DNA of 64,000 nt from Taudactylus pleione (Eukaryota; Chordata; Amphibia; Anura; Myobatrachidae). The translations under genes were made by a program, and so were the position numbers. This document shows positions 22,366-34,242 of the stretch, one piece after another. The notes under the pieces are model-generated. The model saw only the letters and a program-made list of their open reading frames with translations. It was not told the origin of the DNA and did not search any database. Each line of letters begins with the position of its first letter. Positions within the stretch are counted from its first letter, which is position 1. Where the stretch lies: assembly GCA_031769625.1 (NCBI GenBank), contig JAUIMM010000126.1:3434001-3498000 (forward strand), given 5' to 3'.

Positions 22366-25251
22366 AAGCCAGCATGTCAGAAACCACGGTGCCTTTGGCC
22401 CTTTGTTCTGCGGTTCTTCTGCACGGTTCCTTATTAGATTATTATTTAAGATTTTGTCATATGACATTCATTTATTACAGCAAACATTCATGTTATAGTC
22501 ATGCACATGGTTGACATTCAGTACACACAATGAAGTTATATTGATTTAATATTAATACAAGCAATTAATGACCTCAATCTTAATAAGACCGTATCGTCCA
22601 TTAAACTCATTTATTACAGCAAAACATTCATGTTTAGTCATGCAAATACATAAGAAAATAAGTGCGGCAGAGAAGTGTGGATAAGGAAAATATGTATCAT
22701 GGACTATTCATCAGTTAATCGTTCACAAATGTGTTCTTGCACAATATTACTAATATCACGCTATTACATACTTTCTATTTCATAAATGTACTAAATTACA
22801 TTACATGGGTATCCCTAAGTTTCATAGAGTTTGGGAGTGTCTTGGGACCCTATGACCACGTAGGAACTTGAAGCGTGTGCCACTCCCCCTCCCACCATGC
22901 ACTCAAGTTGGAGTCAGCTTTTGAATGGTATCACGGGCTCATAGTCTAAAATCAAGCATTAGGAGCCTATCATCTCCTATTCTGTTATTCTTCACTTGTT
23001 TACTCGTTTCCCCTGTTATAAAATTTTTGGACCACCTTTTTGGTCATAAGTGTGCATGCATAGGAACACCACGTGTCGGTGCATCATTTTTCTTTTGTCC
23101 ATATGATTTACCCTTATACTTTCTGTAGTTGAATTGTATTAATCCCTGTACAGTAATTTATGCTCTTTACCTGTAGCCGGTGCTCGTGCATGCTACGGAC
23201 CACTTCGTTCTGGGGTCATTTTTCTTTTGTCCTTATAATTTTCCCTGATACTTTCGGTAGTTGATTGCATTTCATTCACGTAGGGTTTTCTGGCCCTTTC
23301 CCTATAGCCGGTGCCTGCGGTTGGTTTTTCTTACCCATGAGTGGGTGCTTTTCCATACCGTTTTAATTTCAGAGCTTTGTCTAATACATTGTGAGGTGAT
23401 ACATTAACTACATTTATGCGATAACTACTCGTATGATTTCAATTATCCCCTCAATGGTCCAGTTCCTCCTCAGACTCAGTATCTGGCCTTTGGGAATATT
23501 TGTTTTATACGTTACATTTCGGCGTGGTACACATTTTTGCATGGTAGTCTCATCCCTATTCCAATTGAGACCTAATAATATATATTTATTTTATATACAG
23601 ATACAGGTTTGACCTGAGTCCACCCCCACATGCAACGCTTTTCAAAATACACCATATCTTATACATGCACACACCCCCCTTTTTATTTTACAAATATATG
23701 TTCATAGGATTTAGGTGAGCTACACAGCTTACATTGCATCTGTTCCCCATTCATATATACCTAATAATATATTTATATATACATCTTACATAGGGAAACA
23801 GGTTTGACCCGAGTCCACCACCCTCACATACAACGTTCTTCTAAGCACACCATATCTTACACACAGCCCTATGTAATAACGGGACATGCCCCTGGCTTGG
23901 GTTTCCCCGGGCCGTGGGTTTTGGTCTCCTAATGGCTTGGAGAAGCTTGGTCAGTGTTTATGCGGGGTTGCATATATCGGGGAATACTACATTCCTGGAT
24001 TCAGGAGCCATCGCTGTGTTGCTTGTGTCAGTGGGGGTGTTTTTGAGGCCCCTGCTGTCATAACAGTCGGTGGCTCTGTTTACAACAAGAGTTGGCACTG
24101 TTTGCTCCCCCAGCATCCGATATGATGGCTTGCTGAGTCCACTAATTAAGCAGCTAGGTATGATTTGAGGCTGTTGTTCTTTGTGTCTCGTTTGCTCTTT
24201 ACACTGCTGCACCAGCGCATATGGTTCATTGCCTAATGCAAAGGACCCTGAATTTCGATACTGCCCCTGTTTTTCTTTTGTTTCAGACATCGATATGGCC
24301 GGATCCCCTCCTACCACCACCCCAGGGATCGATATTGTCGCTTCTGTTGTTGCCAGGAATGGAGTCATCAGCACAGATAATACCCTGTTCAATTCTCAAG
24401 CCGCCATGGAGAGTTTTCGCATGTCGGTCCTTGGCTCCTCAGTCTTTTAATTGCCTATCAGACTTTATGGCAGCAGTGAGAGTCTTTCTGGCAGTCTCAG
24501 CTCGGCAGGGGATGATGGAAGTCCAATGCCTATATTCATGTGGACTAATGATGTGTAATGTTTGTTTGTGGACTTGAGTGCTCCGGCCAACTTGCCACCT
24601 TCCCGGTGGGGGTTTCGAGGGATTTTGCCCTATTTTTTGCCCTGCTTAGGACAACATTTGGCTAAGGGTGGGAAAGAACGGCAGTATCTATAAAGCGTCC
24701 ACTTTGCTGCAGTATGAGCGGTGCGCCCCCTTCAATGCATTGGTTAGGCTGATTTTACCCTACTGGGGTCAGCGGCACCTCTCGTCAGAGAGGGCTAAAA
24801 TAGTGCATTGGGATGGGGCTGGATACCGTCTCACTTGCCAGAGAGGGATATCGGCCCTTGCAAGTTTTATATCACTATTACACTTGAATTGGGATAGTGG
24901 CCCGTTCAGTGAGTGTTTTACATCTTTGCCTAAGTCAAGTGTGGGGCGTAAGGTTACTGGCCGTTCTTTCTTATGCCACCATACTCTAATTGTAAAATAA
25001 ATAAAGCTGACCATATATTTTTGAGCGCATATATACTTGGCCTGTCTCTTTATTTTATTTAAGTTGGTTAAATAACTTTAAGGTTGCACGCATTATCTGC
25101 CGATGGGGATTTTATAAGCATATCTCCAAACATTTGCAGTATCAAATCGAGACATGGCTAAGCCACCACTAAATGTGTGATGTGACTACTTCTTGATTGC
25201 GGTGTGGCCATGTCCCATAGGGACATACCTAGTGCTTCTGAAGTGCTAGGT
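22366..25251. other. Unassigned 2.9-kb stretch, possibly a decayed retroelement
   Basis: Diverged direct repeats are visible: TTTATTACAGCAAACATTCA-type units at ~22475 and ~22610; a ~130-bp unit with TTTTTCTTTTGTCC and TATAGCCGGTGC at ~23085-23190 and ~23215-23320; a GGTTTGACC-GAGTCCAC unit at ~23605 and ~23800. Around 24294 a plus-strand frame of ~50 codons (begins MAGSPPTTTPG) follows a splice-acceptor-like TTTTTCTTTTGTTTCAG. An AATAAA-containing AT-rich stretch occurs near 25000. No known domain was recognised, so function is not assigned. Confidence 0.35.
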
Positions 25252-25408
25252 CAGGGGTGTCAAACATGCGGCCCTCCAGCTGCAGTGAAACTACACAACC
25301 CAGCATGCACTGACACAGTTTTGCTTTTAGGGCATGCTAAAACTGTTGCAGGACATGCTGGGATATGTAGTTCCACAGCAGCTGGAGGGCCGCATGTTTG
25401 ACACCCCT
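25252..25408. mobile_element. Palindromic hAT-type MITE
   Basis: 157 bp with nearly perfect inverted arms: CAGGGGTGTCAAACATGCGG at the left, and its complement at the right. The centre includes CCCAGCATGCA and GGACATGCTGGG. The CAGGGGTG terminus is typical of hAT elements. No 8-bp duplication is preserved. Confidence 0.8.
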
Positions 25409-25591
25409 ATACTATGTAGTCTCCAAACTCTTTCCCCTCTCCTAGTAACACCCTCGCTTTACTGCAAACACCATGTTGAGTGGCAACAAACTTCACAACT
25501 TCTTCCAAGTCAGGAGAATCATACAGAGAATAGGACATTCATGTCGTATTGACAATGTTCCGCTAAAGTCAGGGCAGTTGGGAGGAATTAT

Positions 25592-25826
25592 TTAAGCTGG
25601 GCATACATGCAATTATCGGCCTGACTGATCCAATCATTGGTTGTTGCATCTGGCAGTGTATGCACTGCTGCAGCTGACCGCCCCTCATTTCCTCTGTTCC
25701 TTCTTAGGGGAGGAAAGCAGATATTGTGGGACATACACTGTAAAATATCTGCAGGGTTTCATGCTGTCAGATTAAATGTCTGTCAGTATAACAGACATTT
25801 TATCTGACAGTGTATGCCCAGCATTA
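25592..25826. mobile_element. MITE with GCTGGGCATAC ends
   Basis: Inverted ends GCTGGGCATACATGC and GTGTATGCCCAGC, with an internal hairpin (AATGTCTGTCAGTATAACAGACATT) near 25775-25800. Flanks TTTAA and ATTAG suggest a short TA-containing duplication. Non-coding. Confidence 0.65.
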
Positions 25827-25897
25827 GTGTACATAGGGGAGCAGGATTGGCAATGTCCGGCTCTGCAGATCTTCTTAAAAATGGATGGAAAGACATA

Positions 25898-26447
25898 GGG
25901 CCTCATTCAGACTCACTCGCAAGCGGCTGTCCGCTCGCAAGTGGGTCGATGGTGTGCACTGCGCATGCGCATGATGGAGGGAGCTCCGTCGTGCGCATGC
26001 GCCAGACGCGACGAGCGAAGGACTTTCCTTCGCTCGTTGTGTCTGATCAAAGGGGGCGTGCTGTCGATGTTGATTGACAGCACGCCCCCTTTGGTGGGCG
26101 TGCCGGGGGCATGCCTGCCAGACGGAGGCGTTCCCAAGGGAACGCCTACCATCAGAAGCCGGCCCCACTGACATCACTAGTGATGTCAGTGGGAGTGATT
26201 TTGGCTATGATAGAGCCAAAATCACTCCAGGGCTTGTGATCGAAAAACCCGACCACAGGCTTCTGGTCGCACTGGCGATGGTCGCGATGGTCAAGACCAT
26301 CGCGACCATCATCCTGCACGCTCGTATGTGCTGTGGGTGGTGACCCACAGCTATACGAGCGTCCAGGAGGACGCTCCATTTTTATGGAGGACGGCCCTCA
26401 TTCAGAGCGAGCGCTCTGCTCAGAGCATCCGGCTCTGAATGAGGGCC
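25898..26447 (+). mobile_element. Serial-hairpin element, copy D (SHE-D)
   Basis: 550 bp with ends GGGCCTCATTCAG and CTGAATGAGGGCC, duplication ATA at 25895-25897 and 26448-26450. It is the best-preserved partner of copy A, in the opposite orientation, and shows the whole hairpin series: ACTCGCAAG stem, GCGCATGCGC stem, CGAAGGACTTTCCTTCG stem, GGGGGCGTGCTGTC stem, AGGCGTTCCC stem, TGACATCACTAGTGATGTCA palindrome, AGTGATTTTGGCT stem, GATGGTCGCGATGGTC stem, GTGGGTGGTGACCCAC stem and a terminal CAGAGC stem. Confidence 0.9.
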
Positions 26448-26609
26448 ATAAGTTTTGTTTCTCTGGTGCAGAATATTGTATAGTGGGTTCAACTGAAAAA
26501 ATAAAGAATATAAAACATTTTTTAATGTTGATGGTGCCATCATATTAAAGTAGAAAGTACAAATTATGTAAAATATATAGATAGTTACTTAGGCATTGCC
26601 TTTAAGTGT
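26448..26609. other. AT-rich spacer
   Basis: No feature recognised between SHE-D and the Tc1 element. Confidence 0.4.
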
Positions 26610-28008
26610 TAGAAGCCCGTGCAATCCACACATGCACATGCAAAAAATTCAAGCCATAGATGTCCATAAATTAAGTTATGTGTAATAATGTGAAATGACA
26701 CATGATGAAAGGGAGGTGCAAAAAGGCATGGAAGGCCAAGACACCAGATGAAATCTATCAGTAATTAGAAAGCAATCCTGCCTCTTAGTGCAAATTAATA
26801 TAACCTGGTTCAGTCCCAACTGATGGCCTATACAAAGGTGTCTCATTACCAAGGTGTCACAGTAGAAACATCTCATGATGGGTAAAAGCAAAGAGCTCTC
26901 TCAAGACCTTCGCAACATTATTGTTGCAAAACATACTGATGGCATTGGTTACAGAAGGATTTCTAAACTTCTGAATGTTTCAGTGAGCATTGTTCGGGCC
27001 ATAATCCGGAAGTGGAAAGAACATAATTTCACCATAAACTGGCCACGACCAGGTGTTCCTTGCAAGATTTCTGGCAAAGGAGTGAAAAGAATTCTAAGAA
27101 GAGTTGTCCAAGAGCCAAGGACCACTTGTTGAGAACTTCAGAAAGACCTGGAATTAGCAGGTACAATTGTTTCAAAGAAAACAATAAGTAATGCATTCAA
27201 TTGCCATGGCCTGAATGCACGCTCACCACGCAAGACTCCATTTCTGAAGAAAAAGCATGTTGAAGCTCATTTCTGCACATTTGGACAAGCCTGTGAAATA
27301 CTGGGAGAATATAGTCTGGTCAGATGAGAGCAAAATTGAACTCTTTGGATGCCATAATACACACCATGTTTAGAGTCGAAATGGCATGCACATCACCCCA
27401 AAAACCCAATACCAACAGTGAAGTTTGGCGGTGGGATCATCATGGTGTGGGGCTGTTTTTCAGCATACAGTACTGGCATACTTCATATAATTGAAGGAAG
27501 GAAGAATGAAAAAATGTACCGAGACATTTTTGATAAAAATCTGCTGCCATTTTCCAGGATGCTGAAGATGAAACGAGGGTGGACATTTCAGCAAGACAAT
27601 GATCCCAAACACACAGCCAAGGGCACTCTCAATTGGTTTCAGAGAAAGAAAATAAAGCTGCTAGAATGGCCCAGCCAATCACCTGACTTTAATCCAATTG
27701 AAAATCTATGGAAAGAACTAAAGATCAGAGTTCATAGAAGAGGCCAATGGAACCTTCAAGATTTGAAGAGTGTTTGTGTGGAAGAATGGACCAAAATCAC
27801 ACCTGAGCAATGCATGTGACTAGTTTCTCCATACAGGAGACGTCTTGAAGCTGTCATTACTAACAAGGGCTTTTGTACAAAATTTTAAGTAAATTTCAGT
27901 AAGCATGTTCAATACTTTTTCCCTGTGTCATTTCACATTATTACACATAACTTAATTTATGGACATCTATGGTTTGATTTCTTTGCATGTGTGGATTGCA
28001 TGGGCTGT
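26610..28008 (+). mobile_element. Tc1/mariner (Tc1-like) element, inactive
   Basis: Inverted ends of over 100 bases: the left includes GCAATCCACACATGC, CATAGATGTCCATAAATTAA and TAATGTGAAATGACAC; the right carries the complements (27915-28007). The interior is a broken Tc1 transposase on the plus strand. A TA at the left border (26610-26611) fits Tc1 target choice; the right border is less clear. Confidence 0.85.
26875..27819 (+). pseudogene. Tc1 transposase pseudogene (DD34E type)
   Basis: In shifting frames it encodes a Tc1 transposase of about 310 residues, a cut-and-paste DNA transposase binding the element's inverted repeats. The N-terminal helix-turn-helix region starts MGKSKELSQDLRNIIV and includes GYRRISKLLNVS. 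Its GRPR-like motif is altered to WPRPG. The first catalytic motif, VWSDESK, is near 27318. The second and third lie in [11 protein letters not shown] (~27590) and [14 protein letters not shown] (~27686), with 34 residues between the D and the E. A TGA at ~27130, a frameshift near 27290 and further stops before 27420 inactivate it. Confidence 0.9.
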
Positions 28009-28689
28009 TGCTGACATTTGGTTAAAATTTCATTACAATAGCCCCATTCCAAATATATTTACTGAGAAAAATGTTGATGTGTTCAATGCTTATTTTACCC
28101 GCAGTATATATAAATATAAGTCCAAATGTGCTGAAGCAGTCAAGGAGCTTAATAGACCGGTTCCCTCCCGGTGTAAAAAATATATAAATAGAGAAAGAGT
28201 CTGCACTATAGGGGCTTAAACAATTGCAACTGTATTAAATCTTACATGATACCAACGTACCAGGACAGGATTTCCTTTTGTCAGGGTAACATATATAAAA
28301 ATGAAAATCGCTTACCTTAAGTAGAGAACACCACTGGTTACTTCCTGCATCTCTGGTCTGCATGCGTGCATTGCACCAATGTCCAGGTATGATGATGTGT
28401 GCAGGGAATCCAGAAGCACTCTGCGCTTGCCCACATCTTTAAAAAATGAAGTGGTTCGTGATTAGATATAACCTCCACCGGAAAAAAACACACACATAGA
28501 TATCCATATACATTACAGAAAACATATAATGCACTGTCATCTTGGATGATAAACTTGGCATACTTGTGTACACATATGTGAACACAATGCTTTATATCAA
28601 AAGATATTATAAAAAGATATTGTTTGGGGAGAACATAAGAAGTGGATAGGGAACAAAACATAGATAAAAAAAATGTCTGGACTAATTCA
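28009..28689. other. Unassigned DNA, possible 3' region of the Penelope-like remnant
   Basis: Nothing coding is recognised. Because the adjacent remnant reads on the minus strand, this stretch lies beyond its 3' side and may hold its untranslated tail. Confidence 0.3.
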
Positions 28690-29830
28690 TAATAAAGCAC
28701 TCCATGAAATGTTATCGTTACGTCCATTTGGAACTATGGTGTTCACTTCATAATCCATCTTGATTCCAATCGTAGTAGATTTCCTGCTCAATACCTTTCT
28801 CTTATAGATGCTGGAATATGATCTACGTTATGCATCATGGAAGCACAGTATACTGTGGTTGTGATCCCGAAAATGTCTTGCTACAGGTTGTTCCATCATC
28901 TTGCCATTAATCGCTGCTCTGATGGCAGAGCGATGCAACGCCATTCTTTCTTTATGTTCTGGTTGTTTTCCCTATGTAGTATAAACTACATGGGCAGATA
29001 ATAATATGAACCACATATGATGGTGGCATTTATATGTAGTTTCTGTTGTTTCTGGTATTTTCTCCCAATTAGTTATATCACTATGTACCACCATAACTCT
29101 TATATTTTGTCTTCTGGTGAAGCTGGCTAGAGTTTTTTTTGTTCTTAAGACTCTTTATGTCTATATTTAAGGCCACAATGGGCGATAATGCTTTAGATGC
29201 TTTATTTATTACTGAACTAGCTAATCTATTTTCACTCTTCTTGATATCCTTGTGTTCTTGTATTTTTGTTTTCAAGAATTCTTCTCGCAGAATTGCAAAA
29301 ACCTTTAATTTTTGTTCTTTGGATGAAGCTAAGTTATAACCTCTATGTACAAATTTATCTACCACTTTTAATTCCTCATTTAGTTGAGTTTTGTCGCTTG
29401 TTGTATGGGATACTGTCAGCATTTGTGAGAAGGGCAGACCAGTTTTTAATGCCCTTGAATGATGGCTGGATGCTTCCAAAAGAGTATTGTGGTGTATTTG
29501 TTTAGTGTAAGTGTTTGTTTCCAAGACTCCTTGCTTGATAGTAATGATAACATCCAGATAATTAATTTCTGTAAAACTGCTCTGATAGGTTAATTTTATC
29601 TCAAAGCCTGAAGTATTGATATTTTCCATCCGTTCCACAAATGCTTGTTCTCCCACGTCATAGCATTAATAGATTGTAACAAGTGTACATCAGTATGTAC
29701 TGTGACACATGAGTATTTAAAAAAAACCATAATCTTTTCTTGTTGAAACATGTAGATGTTAGCGTATGATGGGCCAACATTGGATCCCGTTGATAAAAGA
29801 TCAGCAGTCCCTTTAGGGGGAGCCTGTGGA
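28690..29830 (-). pseudogene. Penelope-like retroelement remnant (RT plus GIY-YIG)
   Basis: Minus-strand translation gives, in order: a reverse transcriptase motif with GPSYANIYM (~29790-29740), where active enzymes have a MGS-APSYAN box; a 191-codon open stretch (29656-29081) with YLDVIITIKQGVLETNTYTK and the downstream HHNTLLEASSHHSRALK and LPFSQ motifs typical of Penelope/Neptune-type RT C-termini; then a GIY-YIG nuclease-like LYYIGKTTR (~29005-28975), ERMALHRSAIR and VARHF motifs, and RLESRWIM...PNGRND (~28780-28710). Stops and frameshifts separate the parts. RT motifs upstream of GPSYAN are missing. Confidence 0.8.
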
Positions 29831-30045
29831 AGCACCAAAAACAATATAGTGCAGCACTCATCCGCGGGAGGGCCAAAACAAGAGGAACAAGAAGGCCCAT
29901 CGACAAAAAGCCTGATTTATAATTTGTTATCCAGAACTTTGAGACATATTGAAGAACGTATTAAATAAAGGACCCCATGTGGATTCATTGAGCTTGCACC
30001 TCAAGTATTGGACCAGTTGCTATGAGAGAGCCACCCGATACCCGA

Positions 30046-30076
<31 letters not shown>

Positions 30077-30181
30077 TATATAAGTCCAAATTCAGCACGG
30101 CACTCCCCTCCAATATCCGCAGACAGCTTGCTCCTGGTGCCCTCCACTGGGGTACAAATCCCCCACAATATAGAAATAATG
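29831..30181. other. Unassigned DNA with a (TA)n tract
   Basis: Holds a TA/CA microsatellite at ~30049-30082. On the plus strand ~29890-29965 encodes STKSLIYNLLSRTL, faintly like the N-terminal region of Penelope-like proteins, which would be opposite to the neighbouring remnant. Not certain. Confidence 0.3.
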
Positions 30182-30498
30182 AACTGGCGGCACTCAGGAG
30201 ACTTTTGTAGAAATAGTGCAAAACTTTGTGCTTTTAATCTACGTTTCGGGACTTTAAAATCCCTTCTTCAGGATACACAACATAACAAAACAGTGCAAAT
30301 ACAGTGTATAAATAATAACACTCACCCTTTCAGATGCCCTGCTCACTCTGCATTTATTTATTATTTATTTATACACTGTATTTGCACTGTTTTGTTATGT
30401 TGTGTATCCTGAAGAAGGGATTTTAAAGTCCCGAAACGTAGATTAAAAGCACAAAGTTTTGCACTATTTCTACAAAAGTCTCCTGAGTGCCGCCAGTT

Positions 30499-30499
<1 letters not shown>
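30182..30499. repeat. Palindrome with ~135-bp arms
   Basis: Arms 30182-30318 and 30366-30499 are reverse complements (GAACTGGCGGCACTCAGGAG, CTACGTTTCGGGAC, CCTTCTTCAGGATACACAAC) around a ~47-base spacer. A (TA)n run starts right after the second arm. The CCTGAAGAAGGG...CCCGAAACG motif resembles one at 32485-32515. Confidence 0.9.
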
Positions 30500-30536
<37 letters not shown>

Positions 30537-30714
30537 AAAAAATGTATGGAGCAATGCCAATCAGATATATATCCCAACTATACAAGCAGATATTGGTGTG
30601 AACAAATGTTATATTCTCAAATGCACTCCCCAAACTTATGGCTGTCAGCTAGACCAATAATGTTAAAGCATTTGGTTGTGTGCTAAAAAATAAAGCTAGT
30701 CAGTGAAATAGGTT

Positions 30715-31748
30715 TGCAGCGACTGACGTGTTGTGTTATTTCAAACTACTGTATATAGAACCATTTGATCACCATGTGTGTGTGATCATCATGTGTATGT
30801 ATATAAACAACTGCAATAAAGTGCAATGTGTAGCAAAGTGCTCAATCAGGTATAAATAAATATATAAATAAATACAATTTCAACCACAATAATTTAAGAT
30901 ATAAAATATATAAGGTAATTTATTCCAACATACAATAAAAACAAACGATAATACTGGTTTAACCTCTACTGGGTGTCCATCCAAGGTACAAATATACAGA
31001 ATAAATGTGAAAAAGTGCAGTGCAACTTCACATGACAAAAATAGCTAATATAATTGGTAAACAACTACATATAGCAGCATCAACATATACCAAGCGTAAG
31101 ATAAAATCGTCCAATTTCTAAGGTTGATGATCAATACACTTTTTTTAAAAACAAGACAGATAAAAAAGGGTTCAATTCAAAGCAGCATCCGTATATAATA
31201 AATAGAATAAAAAGTCCAATGCTTATATGAATAAAGTACAATAAAAGTGGTTCATGAGGCAAGAAGGCAGCTCCCAATGTGTTTTATCCGTTTAGGACTT
31301 CATCAAAGGGTGTTGTTGATAATCATCCCAAGATATTCTGGCATTGCGATAACAGTTATTACTTAGCTATTTAAAAAAAGGGGGATTTAATTCATTGAAC
31401 AATCCGGGCCATTACATATCCGGGTATGGCGTCATATCCGCCCGACTGTGCGCTCCTCCGTTCATTGTGCCTGCGTGCCCTGACCTCTCTGGGAGGCCCG
31501 GGCATCAGATTGCAGCTCCTACTGTACCTGTGCTTCACATTGGCCTTCTTTAGTTCTCCCTGCGTGGCCTCCCATCCGCCCTTTTCTCCCCGTCACTTCT
31601 GATTAGTCTTATCCTCGATAAGGCAGGTCACGATCTCCATCTTTGTTAGTCCATCTGTATCTAGCTTTGGGGTCTTTTAAATGACGTCACCTCCACCCTT
31701 ACTCCCAATCTTGTCCGATTTGAAAGTACTTTTGTATATCCTTCTTAA
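30715..31748 (+). repeat. Left arm of the 2.8-kb palindrome
   Basis: From TGCAGCGACTGACGTG to the TTAA at 31745-31748, this arm is the inverted counterpart of 32050-33497. Landmarks: GCAATAAAGTGCAATGTGTA, ACTGGGTGTCCA, AACATATACCAAGCGTAAGA, TTCAATTCAAAGCAGCAT, AGGAGCTGCAATCTGA (complement). The arms differ by point changes and a ~130-bp gap, so the duplication is not very recent. No coding sequence found. Confidence 0.9.
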
Positions 31749-32049
31749 AGGGGCACATCGACTAGACGATCTACTCCCTGTCCAATCTCTAAACAATTTT
31801 CCCTTGATTTTTTCCCTTGAAATTTTATCTTTCAGTCTGAACGATTTGCAAACTATCTTTAATAGATCAAGTGAAATTGACCTGCATGTCGAGTCGACTG
31901 ACGAGACGGTCAAACGACCAGTGGGAGCGCGCATCGTTCATCGTTAACGACCAAACACTGCACGATTTATAAATTATTTTTAAACGATTGAACGATAACG
32001 ACGTCGTTATCGTTCAATCGCCTGCTAAAATCGTGTAGTGGATGCCCCC
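31749..32049. mobile_element. MITE at the apex of the palindrome, TTAA duplication
   Basis: Ends AGGGGCACATCGACTAGACG and the complement-like CGTGTAGTGGATGCCCCC, flanked by TTAA at 31745-31748 and 32050-32053. An inner palindrome, CGATAACGACGTCGTTATCG, lies at ~31990-32015. TTAA duplications are made by piggyBac- and Kolobok-type transposases. Non-coding. Confidence 0.75.
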
Positions 32050-33497
32050 TTAAGGTTAATAGGATATACAAAAGTACTTTCAAATCGGATGAGCCACATA
32101 GGGAGAACTAAAGGTGGCTGACGTGAAGCACAGGTGCAGTAGGAGCTGCAATCTGACACCCGGGCCTCCCAGAGAGTTCAGGGCATGCAGGCACAATGAA
32201 CAGAGGAGTGCACAGTCGGGCGGATATAACGCCATACCCAGATGAGTGATGGCCCAGATTGTTAAACGAACGAATTCCCCCTTTTTTTGAAAAAGCTAAT
32301 TAATAACTTCTATCGCAATGCCGGAGTCTCTTGGGATGATTATAAGTCCAAAAAAACCTGATAGATATAAAAATGCTAGTACTGAGGATAATGCGGACCA
32401 GAAGTGAGGTCACAATGAGTCTAATTGAGTCCAATCAGTCCCTACTCAGTGGGGTATAAATATGGAGATACCCCACAGCAACACTCCTTGCTGAAGTCCT
32501 AAACGGATGAAACGCGTTGGTATCTGCCCTCTTGCCTCATGAACCACTTTCTTGCACTCTATTCAGATAAGCATTGGACTTTTTGTTCTAATTATTATAT
32601 ACAAATGCTGCTTTGAATTGAACCCTTTTTCATCTGTCTTGTTTTTTAAAAAGTGTATTGATTATCAACCTTAGAAATTGGACGATTTTATCTTACGCTT
32701 GGTATATGTTGATGCTGTTATATTGTATGTACAGTAGTTGTTTACCAATTATATGAGCTATATTTGTGATACAAGTTGAGTCTCCTATATCCAAAATGCT
32801 TGGGACCAGAGGTATTTTGGATATCGGAATATTCCGTATTTTGGAATATTTGCATACCATAATGAAATATCTTTGCAATGGGACCCAAATCTAGATACAG
32901 AATGCATTTATGTTTTATACACACAGCCTGCAGATAATTTTATACAATATTTGTAATAATTTTGTGGCTCAAACAAAGTTTGTGTACATACATGAAATTA
33001 ATTTGTTTCATATACACCTTATACACACTGCCTGAAGGTTATTTTATACTGTATTTTTAATAATTTTGTGCCTTTAACAAAGTTTGTGTACATTAAACCA
33101 TGAAAAAGCAAAGGTGTCACTATCTCAGTCATGCTAAAAATATTCCGTATTTCTTAATATTTAGATATGGGAGACTCAACCTGTAGTAGTTATCATGTGA
33201 AATTGCACTGCACTGTGCACTTTTTCACATTTATCCTGTATATTTGTACATCGGGTGGACACCCAGTAGGGGTTAATCCAGTGTTATCGTGTGTTTTTAT
33301 TGTATGTAGGAAAATATTACCTTATATTATTTTATCTTAGTTTATTGTGGTGGAAATTGTATTTATTTATATATTTATTTATACCTGATCAAACACTTTG
33401 CTACACATTGCACTTTATTGCATTTGATTATATACATACACATGATGATCAAATGGTTCGATATAGTTTCAAATAACACAACACGCCGGTCGCTGCA
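32050..33497 (-). repeat. Right arm of the 2.8-kb palindrome
   Basis: Inverted copy of 30715-31748, interrupted by a TA-flanked MITE (32772-33183) and holding a ~130-bp stretch (about 32345-32480) missing from the left arm. It includes a GAAGTCCTAAACGGATGAAA motif at ~32494. Confidence 0.9.
32772..33183. mobile_element. Mariner-type MITE, 412 bp, TA duplication
   Basis: Ends CAAGTTGAGTCTCCTATATCC and the complement of CAGGTTGAGTCTCCCATATC, flanked by TA at 32770-32771 and 33184-33185. The internal ATACACAC...TTATTTTATAC unit is present twice (~32915 and ~33015). The interrupted palindrome arm rejoins without loss. Confidence 0.85.
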
Positions 33498-33525
33498 CTT
33501 ACTAGATATAGATTATATGTATACA

Positions 33526-33560
<35 letters not shown>

Positions 33561-34242
33561 AATATATATTGTACACAAATACACAAACCCTCAAAGTGCT
33601 ATATAGATTTTAGAGATGCAATAGCTTCTCCTCCTGTATGATCCTAGCCAGTAATGGATCTAAACATAGATAAAACAGAATTCCGCAACAAAAGTTGGAT
33701 ACTTTAATATATGTCAAGTCCTCTAGGGACACACCTTCAATGCACTTTTTTAATGCGATTACATCATACCAGGATTTCATTTCTTAATTATCAAATTTCT
33801 CCATATAGTCTCTGGTCCTATATCTGATCCAGAGAATATGGACTGACATTTTTGTGATCTTTTACAGTCTACAAATTAAAGCATTTAGTAAAGCAGCAGT
33901 TCGGGAACTGGCAAATCAACAAATACAAACACTCAATGCGCTACAGTATATACTGTATAATTTAGTGATGCCTTTTGTGAAAAATAGGCAATAGCTGGTC
34001 CTCCTGTATGATCCAAGCCAAGAATGGATTTAGAAAACAAACAAAACAACAAAAGAGGAAGGTGCTTATAGTGTAGTAAGTAAGATAGCAGAATTTGACT
34101 TATAAAAGGTAAGAATTGTGCGGAGGTGCGCATTGGGAACTAGAAGTAGCCTCATGTAGGCAGCACTAGCAGCGTAGCATGTAGCCATGGCTCCTGGAGC
34201 ATGGACATTCCATGGCAGTAGTTGGTAATTCCTAGGCATATA
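33498..34242. other. Unassigned DNA with (TA)n and a diverged direct repeat
   Basis: A TA run lies at ~33522-33556. Segments ~33575-33690 and ~33920-34060 are diverged direct copies (GCAATAGCTTCTCCTCCTGT / GCAATAGCTGGTCCTCCTGT and ATGATCC-AGCCA-GAATGG). No coding signal. Confidence 0.5.
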
